Below are positions 27,862 through 37,705 of a stretch of DNA of 64,000 nt, one piece after another (the stretch's first letter is position 1; each line of letters starts with the position of its first letter). Position numbers and translations under genes: made by a program. The DNA comes from Paenibacillus sp. NFR01 (GTDB taxonomy: Bacteria > Bacillota > Bacilli > Paenibacillales > Paenibacillaceae): NCBI RefSeq assembly GCF_900111565.1, contig NZ_FOIK01000003.1, positions 488,229 to 552,228 on the forward strand, given 5' to 3'. The notes beneath the pieces were generated by a model. It saw nothing but the letters and a program-made list of their open reading frames with translations. It was not told the DNA's origin and searched no databases.

Positions 27862-28416
27862 TTAGTAGACAAAATTATGCTGGACATCCTTCAGCAACGG
27901 CGCCTTTTCATCTTTGGCGGACAATACGGGCTGAATATGCAGCGGCCACTGAATGCCGATCTCGGGGTCGCTCCATAGAATGCCGCCGTCGCATTCCGGG
28001 GCGTACAGCTCGTCGCATTTGTACTGTACTTCCACATCTTCGGTCAGGGTCATAAAGCCGTGGGCGAAGCCCTTCGGAATCAGCAGTTGTTTTTTGTTCT
28101 CGGCTGTAAGCTCGATGCCGAACCATTTGCCGTAGGCCGGGCTGCCCCGGCGGATGTCGACCGCAACGTCGAAGATGGCGCCTTTGGTGCAGCGGACCAG
28201 CTTTGTTTGCGCTTTGGGATGAAGTTGGAAATGCAAACCGCGCAAGGTGCCTTTTGTCGCCGAAAACGATTGATTGTCCTGCACGAACTGCAGCGTTATT
28301 CCTTGTTCCCGAAACTTCGCTTCACTGTAGGTCTCCATAAACCATCCCCGGTGATCGCCGAACACGGCGGGTTCCACGATCAGCACGCCTTCCAATTCGG
28401 TTTGGGTAAATTTCAT
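27862..28416 (-). CDS. rfbC: dTDP-4-dehydrorhamnose 3,5-epimerase
   Basis: A 184-residue cupin-fold epimerase, third step of dTDP-L-rhamnose synthesis. Typical motifs are GDHRGWFMETYSEAKF, the catalytic-histidine segment RGLHFQLHP, and FAHGFMTL. The ATG at 28416 is preferred, with AAAGAG 8 nt upstream; a GTG at 28425 is possible. It is 18 nt downstream of rfbA and surely cotranscribed. The remaining two pathway genes (rfbB, rfbD) lie 17 kb away on the other strand. Confidence 0.96.
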   Translation of the reverse strand: MKFTQTELEGVLIVEPAVFGDHRGWFMETYSEAKFREQGITLQFVQDNQSFSATKGTLRGLHFQLHPKAQTKLVRCTKGAIFDVAVDIRRGSPAYGKWFGIELTAENKKQLLIPKGFAHGFMTLTEDVEVQYKCDELYAPECDGGILWSDPEIGIQWPLHIQPVLSAKDEKAPLLKDVQHNFVY

Positions 28417-28434
28417 CTCATTCACTCTTTCGGT

Positions 28435-29313
28435 TTAATATTGGATTTTCCCCGTTGCTACTTTAATCAGGTATTGGCCGTACCCGGTTTTGCCCAGCTT
28501 CCGGCCGCATTCCAGCAAATGTTCTTTCGTGATCCATCCGTTAATATATGCAATCTCTTCCGGCGCGGAAATCTTGATGCCCTGGTGATCTTCAATGGTC
28601 CGTACAAAATTGGTCGCATCGACCAGGCTTTGATGGGTTCCGGTATCAAGCCACGTAAAGCCGCGTCCCAGCAAAGAAACATCCAGCTCGCCCATTTTCA
28701 AATAAGCTTCGTTGATCGAAGTGATCTCCAACTCGCCCCGGGCCGAAGGTTTGACTTCTTTAGCAATGGATACCACGCGATTGTCATAAAAATATAAGCC
28801 GGTGACGGCATAATTGGACTTGGGCTGTGCCGGCTTCTCCTCGATGCTCAGCACCTTTCCGTCCGCGTCAAATTCGACGACGCCAAAACGTTCGGGATCC
28901 TGCACATGGTAGCCGAATACGGTGGCGCCCCGTTCTTTTTCCGCGGCACGTCTCAGCAGTTTGGTCATCCCGTTGCCGTAGTAGATATTGTCGCCGAGCA
29001 CCATTGCCACGGCATCTTCTCCGATAAAGTCCTCTCCCAATATGAAGGCTTGCGCCAAGCCGTCCGGGCTCGGCTGCACAACATACTGCAGGGAGATGCC
29101 GAACTGGGAACCGTCGCCGAACAGATTCTCGAACCGCGGCGTGTCTTCGGGCGTGGAAATAATCAATATGTCCTTGATGCCGGCGAGCATCAGGGTGGAC
29201 AGCGGATAATAGATCATCGGTTTATCGTAGACCGGCAGCAGCTGCTTGCTGGTTACCATCGTAAGAGGATAGAGACGGGTGCCGCTTCCCCCCGCAAGAA
29301 TGATACCTTTCAT
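28435..29313 (-). CDS. rfbA: Glucose-1-phosphate thymidylyltransferase
   Basis: A 292-residue nucleotidyltransferase making dTDP-glucose, the first step to dTDP-rhamnose. The N-terminal [11 protein letters not shown] nucleotide-binding loop, the uridylyl/thymidylyl lysine region [17 protein letters not shown], and VLGDNIYYG are diagnostic. The ATG at 29313 is preceded by AAGGAGAGC. First gene of the rfbA-rfbC pair. Its promoter should lie in 29314-29420; none was firmly fixed. Confidence 0.97.
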   Translation of the reverse strand: MKGIILAGGSGTRLYPLTMVTSKQLLPVYDKPMIYYPLSTLMLAGIKDILIISTPEDTPRFENLFGDGSQFGISLQYVVQPSPDGLAQAFILGEDFIGEDAVAMVLGDNIYYGNGMTKLLRRAAEKERGATVFGYHVQDPERFGVVEFDADGKVLSIEEKPAQPKSNYAVTGLYFYDNRVVSIAKEVKPSARGELEITSINEAYLKMGELDVSLLGRGFTWLDTGTHQSLVDATNFVRTIEDHQGIKISAPEEIAYINGWITKEHLLECGRKLGKTGYGQYLIKVATGKIQY

Positions 29314-29474
29314 CGCGAATTCCAGCTCTCCTTACGTGTATAAATTCGTCACGCTACAACCTATGATACGCTTGCCGCTGAAGCTTTGTCTATCAGGTAG
29401 CCTATGGAGACACCCAGTATTGTATTCTTTTGGTATGGAAAATGCTTAAATTGCTGGCGCAGTACTGTGATATT

Positions 29475-29483
29475 TGATACAAT
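29475..29483 (+). promoter_or_regulatory. Possible extended -10 element upstream of U32 gene
   Basis: TGATACAAT fits the TGnTAtaaT extended -10 form, 56 nt before the U32 start. No good -35 accompanies it. A small hairpin (CCACC/GGTGG, 29510-29523) follows just before the ribosome binding site. Confidence 0.3.
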
Positions 29484-29538
29484 TGATAAGTTAAAGGCAT
29501 GGCAAAGATCCACCTTCCGGTGGTTTAGGAGGATATAG

Positions 29539-32058
29539 ATGAACAAGCAAGATTTACGCAGGGAAGACGTGGAGCTGCTGGCTCCGGCCGGCGACTGGGA
29601 TTGCATGCGTGCAGCGGTGGCGAACGGGGCGGACGCGGTCTTTTTCGGCGTGGAGAAGTTTAATGCCCGGGCGAGAGCGAATAACTTCCGGATGGACGAG
29701 CTGCCGGAGATTATGGCGTTCCTGCACAGCTATGGCGTCAAAGGTTTTTTGACCTTTAATATACTTGTTTTTGAAAATGAGCTGGCCGAAGCCAAGGAGC
29801 TGATCGATGCCTGCATCGATAGCGGCGTGGATGCGGTGATCGTGCAGGATCTGGGTTTGGTGAAGCTGATCCGCGAAATCTCGCCGGACTTCCCGATCCA
29901 CGGCTCCACGCAGATGACGATTACTTCGCCGGAGGCGGTCGAATTTACGAAGCCGTTCGGGATGGAACGCGTCGTGCTGGGCCGGGAAAATAACCTCAAG
30001 CAGATCCGCACCATCGGGGAGCAAGCCCGCCTCCCGATGGAAGTGTTCGTGCACGGCGCGATTTGCGTATCCTACTCAGGCCAATGCCTGACCTCGGAAA
30101 TGTGGGGCGGACGTTCGGCCAACCGCGGCGAATGCGCGCAGGCCTGCCGCCTGCCGTATGACCTGATGGTCGACGGCACCGTCCAGCCGATGGGCGATGT
30201 GACGTACCTGCTGTCGCCGAAGGACCTCGCTGCCATCGACCTGATGCCGCAGCTGATCGAAGCCGGCGTGACTTCGTTTAAAATCGAAGGCCGCTTGAAA
30301 AGTCCGGAATATGTAGCCAATGTGGTCAGCAAATACCGCAAGGCGATTGATAAAGTGTTCGAAGGCAACTGGAGCAAGACATCGAAGGAAGACCTGCGGG
30401 AGCTGCAGCAAAGCTTCTCCCGCGGCTTCACGCACGGATTCCTGGAAGGAACCAACAACAAAAAGCTCGTCGACGGAACGTTTCCGAAGAGCCGCGGCGT
30501 CTATCTCGGCACCGTAGAGCAAATCCTGCGCGACGGCGTTGTCTGCCGGATCGAAGCCCCGCTGAAGCGGGGAGACGGCATCGTATTCGACGCCGGCGAT
30601 CCGACGAAGAAGGAAGAAGGCGGACGGATCTACGATCTGCGCCGCAAAGGCGTTAAGCTGGAAGGCGAAGCCGGAGAAGGCTGGATCGTCGACATCGTGC
30701 CCGGACGCAGCGACGTTGATTTGCGCCGCGTGCATGTCGGCGACCGCATCTGGAAGACGAGCGACCCTGCGCTCGACAAGGCGCTGCGGCAGACCTTTGA
30801 GACGGAGAAGCCGTACCGGGTATTCCCGGTGTATGTGAAGGCTTCCGGCCGTGCCGGCGAGAAGCTTGTTACCTGGTGGACGGATGTGCAGAAGAACGTC
30901 ACCGTCCGCGTGGAATCGGAGCTTCAGCTCGAAGCCGCGCAGAAGCGTCCGATGGACGCCGCCCTGCTGGAAGAGCAGTTCGGCCGCCTTGGCGGCACCC
31001 TATTCCAGCTTGAGGCGCTGGAGTCGCAGCTGGAAGGCGACGTGATCGTGCCAATGCGCGAGCTTAACAGCATCCGCCGCCAGGCGGTGGAGCTGCTTGC
31101 CGGCGAGCGCCCGAAGCCGCCCGTCTACGTGAAACGGGCGGCGGAAGTTTACAGCGACGTCACCCGCAGGGACGCCGCCGGTCCGCGCGGTGAAGCGGAG
31201 CTTACCGCGCTGTGCCGCAGCCTGCCGCAGGTACAGGCTGCGCTGGCCGCCGGCGTGAAGAACATCTACGCCGACTTCGAGTTTATCAAGCAGTTCCCGG
31301 CAGCGGTAGAAGCCGTCCGGGCCGCCGGCGCCTTCATTGCGCTGGCCACGCCGCGCATCCATATGCCGGGCGAAAACGGCTACCATGCCAACATCCTGCG
31401 CCTCCAGCCGGATGCGGTGCTGGTGCGCAACACCGGTGCGCTGTATTACTACCTGCGCCACCGGATGGAGCATCCGGATGCCGTACATCCGCGGCTGATC
31501 GGCGACTTCTCGCTGAACATCGCCAATCACAAGACCGCGGACCTGTTCCTGGAAGCGGGCTGCGACGCGGTTACGCCGTCTTACGATCTGAACATCCAGC
31601 AGATGGTCGATTTGCTGGGACGCAGCGACACCTCCCGGATGGAGGTCGTCATCCATCAGCATTTGCCGATGTTCCATACGGAACACTGCGTGTACTGCAC
31701 CTTCCTGAGCGAGGGCACGGACTACACCAACTGCGGCCGTCCATGCGAAGAGCATCGGGCCTCCCTGCAGGACCGGATCGGCATGTCCCACCCGGTGCGC
31801 GTGGATGAAGGCTGCCGCAATACGGTGTACAATGCGGTAGAGCAGTCCGGGGCGGAGTATTTGAATCATTTCCGTGATCTCGGCGTAACCTCGTTCCGCG
31901 TGGAGTTTCTGGAAGAAACGCCGGAGCAGGTGGCCGAAGTCATTGATTTGTATACCCGGGCGCTGCGGGGCGAGATCTCCGGCACCCAGGTGTGGAAGAC
32001 GCTTAAAGCGACCAACCAGCTGGGCGTAACGCGGGGACAACTGGTAAACGCGAAATAA
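29539..32058 (+). CDS. U32-family protein, RlhA-like rRNA hydroxylation enzyme
   Basis: An 839-residue protein of the peptidase U32 family. LLAPAGDWDCMRAAV and ADAVFFGVEKFNAR form the N-terminal TIM-barrel-like part. Cys176, Cys183, Cys199 and Cys203 in the segment CVSYSGQCLTSEMWGGRSANRGECAQAC-like region match the Fe-S/metal cysteines of the RlhA/TrhP group, and more Cys occur near residues 714-735 (EHCVYCTF, CGRPCEEH). The long middle region fits DUF3656. E. coli RlhA hydroxylates C2501 of 23S rRNA; the collagenase label of this family is likely misleading. AGGAGG is 8 nt before the ATG. Transcribed alone, ending in a terminator. The assignment to rRNA rather than tRNA modification is family inference. 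Confidence 0.85.
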   Translation: MNKQDLRREDVELLAPAGDWDCMRAAVANGADAVFFGVEKFNARARANNFRMDELPEIMAFLHSYGVKGFLTFNILVFENELAEAKELIDACIDSGVDAVIVQDLGLVKLIREISPDFPIHGSTQMTITSPEAVEFTKPFGMERVVLGRENNLKQIRTIGEQARLPMEVFVHGAICVSYSGQCLTSEMWGGRSANRGECAQACRLPYDLMVDGTVQPMGDVTYLLSPKDLAAIDLMPQLIEAGVTSFKIEGRLKSPEYVANVVSKYRKAIDKVFEGNWSKTSKEDLRELQQSFSRGFTHGFLEGTNNKKLVDGTFPKSRGVYLGTVEQILRDGVVCRIEAPLKRGDGIVFDAGDPTKKEEGGRIYDLRRKGVKLEGEAGEGWIVDIVPGRSDVDLRRVHVGDRIWKTSDPALDKALRQTFETEKPYRVFPVYVKASGRAGEKLVTWWTDVQKNVTVRVESELQLEAAQKRPMDAALLEEQFGRLGGTLFQLEALESQLEGDVIVPMRELNSIRRQAVELLAGERPKPPVYVKRAAEVYSDVTRRDAAGPRGEAELTALCRSLPQVQAALAAGVKNIYADFEFIKQFPAAVEAVRAAGAFIALATPRIHMPGENGYHANILRLQPDAVLVRNTGALYYYLRHRMEHPDAVHPRLIGDFSLNIANHKTADLFLEAGCDAVTPSYDLNIQQMVDLLGRSDTSRMEVVIHQHLPMFHTEHCVYCTFLSEGTDYTNCGRPCEEHRASLQDRIGMSHPVRVDEGCRNTVYNAVEQSGAEYLNHFRDLGVTSFRVEFLEETPEQVAEVIDLYTRALRGEISGTQVWKTLKATNQLGVTRGQLVNAK

Positions 32059-32061
32059 TGT

Positions 32062-32116
32062 AGAGCCGGTAATCTCAGGGGGGACATTCTCCGTTTGAGC
32101 ATTGCCGGCTCTTTTT
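32062..32116 (+). terminator. Terminator after U32 gene
   Basis: AGAGCCGG pairs with CCGGCTCT, extended inward by AAT/ATT and TCA/TGA pairs, and is followed by a T run. Confidence 0.8.
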
Positions 32117-32200
32117 ACGTGGCGCACTGGGTGTATTTTGCACTTCAGTAAGATTAAGCGGGTTTTAAGGTGCTGCGAACTGCCAATGTGATAGTATGAA

Positions 32201-32209
32201 TGCTATAAT
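32201..32209 (+). promoter_or_regulatory. Extended -10 promoter element of galU
   Basis: TGCTATAAT is a perfect TGnTATAAT extended -10, 64 nt before the galU start. The -35 region is poor, as is usual for extended -10 promoters. Confidence 0.5.
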
Positions 32210-32272
32210 ACTGAATAGTATCTTTCCATTTTCGTAAACCATCGATAGTATCCGATCAAAGGAGTCCGAGAG

Positions 32273-33160
32273 ATGAAAATTCGTAAAGCGATTATACCCG
32301 CTGCCGGATTAGGAACCCGATTCCTTCCTGCAACCAAAGCGATGCCGAAAGAAATGCTGCCGATTGTCGATAAACCTACGATCCAATATATCGTGGAAGA
32401 AGCGGTCGCTTCGGGAATTGAAGATATTATCATCGTCACGGGGAAAGGCAAACGGGCGATCGAGGACCATTTCGACAATTCCTTTGAACTGGAATTCAAT
32501 TTGGCCGAGAAGCAGAAGTGGGAGCTTCTGGAATCCGTACGCAAGTCGTCGGAGATGGCCGACATTCATTATATCCGCCAGAAAGAGCCGAAGGGCTTGG
32601 GACATGCCATCTGGTGCGCGCGCAAATTCATCGGCGACGAGCCGTTTGCCGTTCTGCTCGGGGACGATATTGTTGAAGCGGAGAAGCCTTGCCTTAAACA
32701 GATGATCGAAGTGTACGAGCAGTATAAATCCTCGATCGTCGGCGTTCAGCCGGTGCCGTGGGAGGAGGTCTCCCGTTATGGTCTCGTAGACGGCACGCCG
32801 CTCGCGGAGCGGGTCTATAAGGCTAACCGGCTGGTCGAGAAACCGAAACGCGAAGACGCCCCGTCCAATCTGGCCATCCTGGGCCGGTATATTTTAACCC
32901 CGCGGATTTTCGATATGCTCGGTGAACAGCAGGCCGGTGTGGGCGGCGAAATTCAGCTGACCGATGCCATTGCCCGTTTGAGCGAGGTCGAACGGATTAT
33001 TGCGTTTGATTTCGAGGGCAAACGCCATGACGTCGGCGAGAAAATGGGTTTTATCCAGACGACGATCCACTATGCGCTGCAGCACGAGGAATTAAAAGAG
33101 GGCCTGCTGGAATACCTGAAGGAGATCATTGAGAGCGAAGCGGCGAAGACCGGACAATAA
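32273..33160 (+). CDS. galU: UTP--glucose-1-phosphate uridylyltransferase
   Basis: A 295-residue enzyme making UDP-glucose. [30 protein letters not shown] is the family N terminus, LGDDIV the metal site, and [13 protein letters not shown] and GEIQLTDAI the C-terminal signature. UDP-glucose would feed the initiating transferase and wall polymers of the surrounding locus. AAAGGAG precedes the ATG. Equivalent to B. subtilis gtaB. Confidence 0.96.
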   Translation: MKIRKAIIPAAGLGTRFLPATKAMPKEMLPIVDKPTIQYIVEEAVASGIEDIIIVTGKGKRAIEDHFDNSFELEFNLAEKQKWELLESVRKSSEMADIHYIRQKEPKGLGHAIWCARKFIGDEPFAVLLGDDIVEAEKPCLKQMIEVYEQYKSSIVGVQPVPWEEVSRYGLVDGTPLAERVYKANRLVEKPKREDAPSNLAILGRYILTPRIFDMLGEQQAGVGGEIQLTDAIARLSEVERIIAFDFEGKRHDVGEKMGFIQTTIHYALQHEELKEGLLEYLKEIIESEAAKTGQ

Positions 33161-33184
33161 GCATGACCCTTCAAGAATAGATAG

Positions 33185-33226
33185 AAAAAGCGCCCCGCTG
33201 AACAAGTCAGCGGGGCGCTTTTGTTG
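33185..33226. terminator. Bidirectional terminator between galU and ligase-like gene
   Basis: AAAAGCGCCCCGCTGA pairs perfectly with TCAGCGGGGCGCTTTT around a 5-nt loop, serving both convergent genes. Confidence 0.9.
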
Positions 33227-33237
33227 AGCAGATGATT

Positions 33238-36060
33238 CTAGTACTGGATATCCACGATTTCCGCAATCTTGGCTTCTTCCGCAGGATCGGCGGCTATCAG
33301 CTTGTTGTGAACCTCGGGGTCCAGCGTGCTGCCCAGCTTCGTCAATGCAGCCAGATACCAGCGGGCAATTTCACGGTTAACGGCATCCTTATAGTTATCG
33401 CCAAGTCCGGATTTCAGGACATCCGCGGCCGTTTGCAGCGATCCGGCGAGCAAATTCAGCTTGCCGTCGCTGAGGATCAAGGAGGGAGGAATGGTCTGCT
33501 TCGACGCTTTCAAATCCGTGGAGACTTGGTTATAAGCTTGAAGCCCGATGTTTATATTTTTGGCTTTCTCGGAGACGGCTTGATCGATGACTGTCTGCTG
33601 GGCTGCCTTATCGTCTGCGGTCGTTTGTTTGACGATCAGATCCTGGGCCGCGGTCTGCTGATCAAGCGCTTGTTTGGCGAGCTCGTAAGAGCGGTCGACC
33701 AAAGCGGTGTACCAGTTCACGTCCCAAAGGGTAGGGCTGTTCTTTTGATCCGCGTAAGTATCTGGCAGTCCCGCCTTCACGGCCGCTGAAGCTTGTTCCT
33801 CCTGCCCGGACAAATGAAGCAGTCTTCCGGCATTCAGGCCGATGGTCGGCGTCACGGCGAACGGACGGCCCTGCAGCTGCTCTGGCGGCAAGGTCTTCAG
33901 GTGCTCGATGCCCGCTGTAATGCGATTGTACGCGTCGATACCGGCCGTGATGTACTGCTGCTTGGCGGCATCGTCCTTCTCGGCTATTGCTTTATCGGCC
34001 AGAACCAGCGCCCGGCTGATCAGCGCATCGTACCAGTCGATATCCCATTTATATTTAGCGGCATTGTCCTGATAGACAGCAAAGGCTTGCTCCCCTTGCT
34101 CTTTCAAATCATAATAGGCGGCTAATTGCTTCAATAAATCCTTGTTGTACGGCTCGTATTTAAGCGCTTTGGTGAGCACGTTGTAAGACTCGGTCAAATA
34201 TTGCTCGTCCTTGGACTGGTTGTACACCTGCTGATCTATGGAGGACAGATAGAAGGCCGATTCCGGATGGAACGGGCGTTTGTTCAGCGCTTTGACCAGC
34301 GGTGCTTTGATTTGCTCATAGGATGTGCTGACGCCGATCAGGTTTTTGCCTTTGTACGCGGCATTCGTGGACGAAATATAGTTGCCCGAGACGAACAGCA
34401 ATGCGATCACGCCGATGGCCAGGACACCCATATATGCCAAACGCAATCCGGGTTGACGCCATACCGCTTGCTTCGGTTTGCCTTCGATCGCCGCCGTCAT
34501 TCCGCCCAGCCCGACAAAAATGAGAATTCCCATGAAGGCATAGCTCAGGTTAAAGTCCAGAAGGCTGTGGACCAAGATCGACAATGCAATGATGTAGAAC
34601 AAAAATCCGTTCTCGAAATCGCTCTTTTCCCGTTTGAGATACGTGCGGATGTAACCGTAGAAGATGTATCCGATAAACCCGATAAACACGATAAATCCGA
34701 CAATGCCCACTTCAATCAAATACTGCAGGAAGAAGTTGTGCACCTGGCGGCTCGTATACGGGTTGTTCTGGTATTGCTCGTACAAGGCTGCCCAACCGCC
34801 GCCGCCGGCTCCGAGAACCGGATGATCTTTAATGACTTTTACTGCATCTTTATAGAACGTAAAGCGTTCTTCTACACTGTGCTGCTTGAAGTTGATGTTC
34901 TCCAGCCGGGTTTCGATATTGTCGGGCATGATGCTGCGCAGTCCTGTGCCGACCAGCAAGTAAGCGATAAGGGCCACTAGGATCAGCGAACCCAGCGGAA
35001 TCCAAAGTCCTGATCCTTTGCGGGATTCCCAGCCGTTCAGCTTGGATTGAAGGCGCGGTGCGGCGTAACGCTGGATCAGCCAGCCGATCGCGGCCACAAC
35101 GGCCGAAGCGAGGATCAGATAAGCCCAGCCTTTAAGCGCAGAGGATACGGTGAACTTCGTATTCAGCTCCAGTCCGATATCCGTGACCGAATTGGTAATC
35201 GCAAGCGAAACGATGCCGGCGATGGCGAGATGGATAATCCAGAGCAGCTGCTTCGCGGGTTTTAACATAATCAGCAGCAGCAGGAAGGCGACAGGCAGCA
35301 TCACCAGGCCGCCGCGGGACAACGTGAGCAGCAGCGACAGAATGATCGGGACGAGCATGAAGCCGTGAATCAGCATCCCGTACCATTTTTTAGAGCGGAC
35401 TAGCGCAAACACGGCCACAAACAGGAAAGCCATCAGGAACGCGGCGTATGTATTGGCATACTGGAAAATGGAGGTCAGCCGCAAGCCGTTGGAATCGGTC
35501 ATCACCGCATCGAGGTAAATGCTGCCCCGTACCGTATTGGAGAACCAGCCGACCATAGCGCCGGCGAATTTGCCCGCTCCAAGCCAGTTCAGCAGCCCGA
35601 AAGCGACAATGAGATAAGCGAGCGTCAATACCGCATTCTGGATGACAACATTTACTGGCTTATTTTTGAGGAGGGATATCGTTATAATGAATACGGCAGT
35701 ATACATACTCTGAATCAGCAGCAGATTCATCGCCATATAATGAGAGGCTGCGACAAAGAGCGATAAAATATAGGTGAGCGGTAGCAAGAGAGAGGCGGCG
35801 GCTACCAGATCCCGGCGTTCTTCCAGCTTGAAGGATTTAAAGAGCACGGCCATGCCTGCCAGCAGCAAAAGGCCGCTCAGCAGCGCGGAGACATAGATCG
35901 GTTTCTCGAAGTCAATGGATTGTCCGTTGAATAACCCTACTTGAAACGGGGTCCAACACATAAACAAAATAAAAGCGGCACACAGTGCCCATATTCCGCC
36001 GGACATCTTTTCCGCATTTCTCGACGGAGCTGCATTTTTACCGTATACTGGTTTCGACAC
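33238..36060 (-). CDS. O-antigen-ligase-like membrane protein with C-terminal TPR-like region
   Basis: A 940-residue protein. The first 560 residues hold about 13 hydrophobic helices with the Wzy_C/WaaL-type signature: SRGG at about 248-251, an outer loop GAGGGGWAALYEQY, and VHNFFLQYLIEVGIVG with the conserved His441. The last 380 residues are soluble and helix-rich, with repeats such as YEPYNKDLLKQLAAYYDLKEQGEQA-like TPR segments, and should lie outside the membrane. The GTG at 36060 has AAAGGAG at 9 nt. It is transcribed away from the Wzm/Wzt operon. Likely it polymerises glycan or transfers it from undecaprenyl carrier to an acceptor; acceptor unknown. Confidence 0.85.
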   Translation of the reverse strand: MSKPVYGKNAAPSRNAEKMSGGIWALCAAFILFMCWTPFQVGLFNGQSIDFEKPIYVSALLSGLLLLAGMAVLFKSFKLEERRDLVAAASLLLPLTYILSLFVAASHYMAMNLLLIQSMYTAVFIITISLLKNKPVNVVIQNAVLTLAYLIVAFGLLNWLGAGKFAGAMVGWFSNTVRGSIYLDAVMTDSNGLRLTSIFQYANTYAAFLMAFLFVAVFALVRSKKWYGMLIHGFMLVPIILSLLLTLSRGGLVMLPVAFLLLLIMLKPAKQLLWIIHLAIAGIVSLAITNSVTDIGLELNTKFTVSSALKGWAYLILASAVVAAIGWLIQRYAAPRLQSKLNGWESRKGSGLWIPLGSLILVALIAYLLVGTGLRSIMPDNIETRLENINFKQHSVEERFTFYKDAVKVIKDHPVLGAGGGGWAALYEQYQNNPYTSRQVHNFFLQYLIEVGIVGFIVFIGFIGYIFYGYIRTYLKREKSDFENGFLFYIIALSILVHSLLDFNLSYAFMGILIFVGLGGMTAAIEGKPKQAVWRQPGLRLAYMGVLAIGVIALLFVSGNYISSTNAAYKGKNLIGVSTSYEQIKAPLVKALNKRPFHPESAFYLSSIDQQVYNQSKDEQYLTESYNVLTKALKYEPYNKDLLKQLAAYYDLKEQGEQAFAVYQDNAAKYKWDIDWYDALISRALVLADKAIAEKDDAAKQQYITAGIDAYNRITAGIEHLKTLPPEQLQGRPFAVTPTIGLNAGRLLHLSGQEEQASAAVKAGLPDTYADQKNSPTLWDVNWYTALVDRSYELAKQALDQQTAAQDLIVKQTTADDKAAQQTVIDQAVSEKAKNINIGLQAYNQVSTDLKASKQTIPPSLILSDGKLNLLAGSLQTAADVLKSGLGDNYKDAVNREIARWYLAALTKLGSTLDPEVHNKLIAADPAEEAKIAEIVDIQY

Positions 36061-36170
36061 GTTTATATCTCCTTTTCCTGTAGGTACGACAATATTTTAG
36101 CATAATTCATTTGATGCAGACCACTTTCACTTGTGGCTCAACAACAATATGGACAGACGGGTGGACAATC

Positions 36171-36956
36171 GTGAGCGAATTAAGACAGAATCTAGCCAAT
36201 TTTATGCGATATCAGGAATTACTCAAGCTGCTTGTCCTGAAGGATATAAAGATCAAATATAAGCGTTCGGTCCTGGGGATATTATGGAGCGTATTAAACC
36301 CGCTGTTCATCATGCTGATCATCACGCTCGTATTTAAGGAACTATTTCGATTCAATGTAGAAAATTTTGCGGCTTATGTAATTTCGGGTCAAGTTTTGTT
36401 TACGTTTTTTTCGGAATCCACTTCCCTGGCTATGACCTCCGTTTTTTCATCGGGGCAAATCATTAAGAAGGTTTATGTCCCCAAATATATTTTCCCTTTA
36501 TCAAAGATTGCCTATTCGCTGGTTAATATGCTGTTCTCGTTTGTCGCTGTGCTGATCGTCTGCTTTTTTACAGGCGTGCATCTGGAATGGACGATTGTAT
36601 TTAGCTTCGTTTCCATTCTTTATGTTTTCCTTTTCAGCGTCGGCGTCGGACTGATTCTGTGCAGCATGGTCATCTTCTTCAGGGATATCGAGCATCTGTA
36701 CGGCGTTGTTCTTACCGCATGGATGTACGCTACGCCGATCATTTATCCGGCCATCTCCATGCCCGACAAGTTTTTGTTTATTTTAAACGCGAACCCGTTA
36801 TATTACTTTGTAACCCACTTCCGGGAGGGGCTGCTGTATGGCAGGATTCCTTCCTTTGAGCTTAACCTGCAGTGTTTTAACTATGCGATTCTTACGCTTA
36901 TTGCCGGGGTTTATATGTTCAGAAGCAGACAGGACAAATTCATTTTATACATTTAA
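36171..36956 (+). CDS. Polysaccharide ABC transporter permease (Wzm/TagG-like)
   Basis: A 261-residue ABC-2 permease with six hydrophobic segments. YQELLKLLVLKDIKIKYKRSVLGILWSVLNPL is the classic N-terminal motif of polysaccharide and teichoic acid exporters. The GTG at 36171 is chosen, with GGGTGG 5-6 nt upstream; starting at 36111 would add an odd hydrophilic tail. With the adjacent ATPase it would export an undecaprenyl-linked glycan. First gene of a long plus-strand operon running to about 45.9 kb. Base composition from here on is more A+T-rich than in flanking genes. Confidence 0.92.
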   Translation: MSELRQNLANFMRYQELLKLLVLKDIKIKYKRSVLGILWSVLNPLFIMLIITLVFKELFRFNVENFAAYVISGQVLFTFFSESTSLAMTSVFSSGQIIKKVYVPKYIFPLSKIAYSLVNMLFSFVAVLIVCFFTGVHLEWTIVFSFVSILYVFLFSVGVGLILCSMVIFFRDIEHLYGVVLTAWMYATPIIYPAISMPDKFLFILNANPLYYFVTHFREGLLYGRIPSFELNLQCFNYAILTLIAGVYMFRSRQDKFILYI

Positions 36957-36967
36957 GGGGTAGCACA

Positions 36968-37705
36968 ATGCCGGATGTTATAGTAGCTGTCGACAGTGTC
37001 TCCATGCGTTTTAACATGACTACGGAGAAGATCAGCACGTTAAAAGAATATCTGATCAAACGCTTCAAAGGGCAGGTGGCCTATAACGAATTCTGGGCGC
37101 TTAAAAATGTCAGTTTTTCGATCGAAAAAGGCGAGGTTTTTGGCGTTCTGGGGTTAAATGGAGCGGGGAAAAGCACCTTGCTTAAAGTAATAGCCGGGGT
37201 ACTGAAGCCTACGCTGGGCAAGGTCGAAGTAGCCGGAAGAATGGCTCCGCTGATTGAACTAGGGGCAGGGTTCGACGCCGAACTCACGGCCAGGGAGAAT
37301 ATTTTCCTGAATGGGGCCGTATTGGGCTACAGCAAAAAAGAAATGAAAGCAAAGTTCGATGAGATCGTGGCCTTTTCCGAGCTTGAAGCTTTTATTGATG
37401 TTCCGATTAAGAACTTTTCCTCGGGGATGTATGCGAGACTGGGCTTTTCGATTGCCACGGCGACGACTCCGGATGTGCTGATCGTAGACGAGATTCTTTC
37501 GGTGGGAGACTTTAAGTTTCAGGAAAAATGCGAACAGAAAATCAAACAGATGGTGGACGGCGGAACGACGGTTATTTTGGTGTCCCATTCCATGGACCAG
37601 ATCCGGAGCATGTGCACCAAGGGAGTGATTTTGGAGCACGGGAATCTTATCAGCTCCGGCAACATCGATGAACTCTGCGAATTTTATTTTTCGAAATATA
37701 ATTAG
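36968..37705 (+). CDS. Polysaccharide ABC transporter ATPase (Wzt/TagH-like)
   Basis: A 245-residue ATPase with Walker A GLNGAGKST, signature FSSGMYARLGFS, Walker B VLIVDEI and the H-loop SHSM. The N-terminal insertion STLKEYLIKRFKG and the motif GRMAPLIELGAGFDAELTARENI are specific to exporters of O-antigen and teichoic acid. It ends shortly after the nucleotide-binding domain, so it lacks the C-terminal carbohydrate-binding domain found in chain-capping Wzt proteins; chain-length control would have to come from elsewhere. It follows the permease by 11 nt, and the next gene starts right after its stop. Confidence 0.94.
   Translation: MPDVIVAVDSVSMRFNMTTEKISTLKEYLIKRFKGQVAYNEFWALKNVSFSIEKGEVFGVLGLNGAGKSTLLKVIAGVLKPTLGKVEVAGRMAPLIELGAGFDAELTARENIFLNGAVLGYSKKEMKAKFDEIVAFSELEAFIDVPIKNFSSGMYARLGFSIATATTPDVLIVDEILSVGDFKFQEKCEQKIKQMVDGGTTVILVSHSMDQIRSMCTKGVILEHGNLISSGNIDELCEFYFSKYN

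Noticed and set aside
28060..28797. Plus-strand open frame across rfbC and rfbA
   Set aside because: Opposite strand of two confidently identified genes; no start site and no domain.
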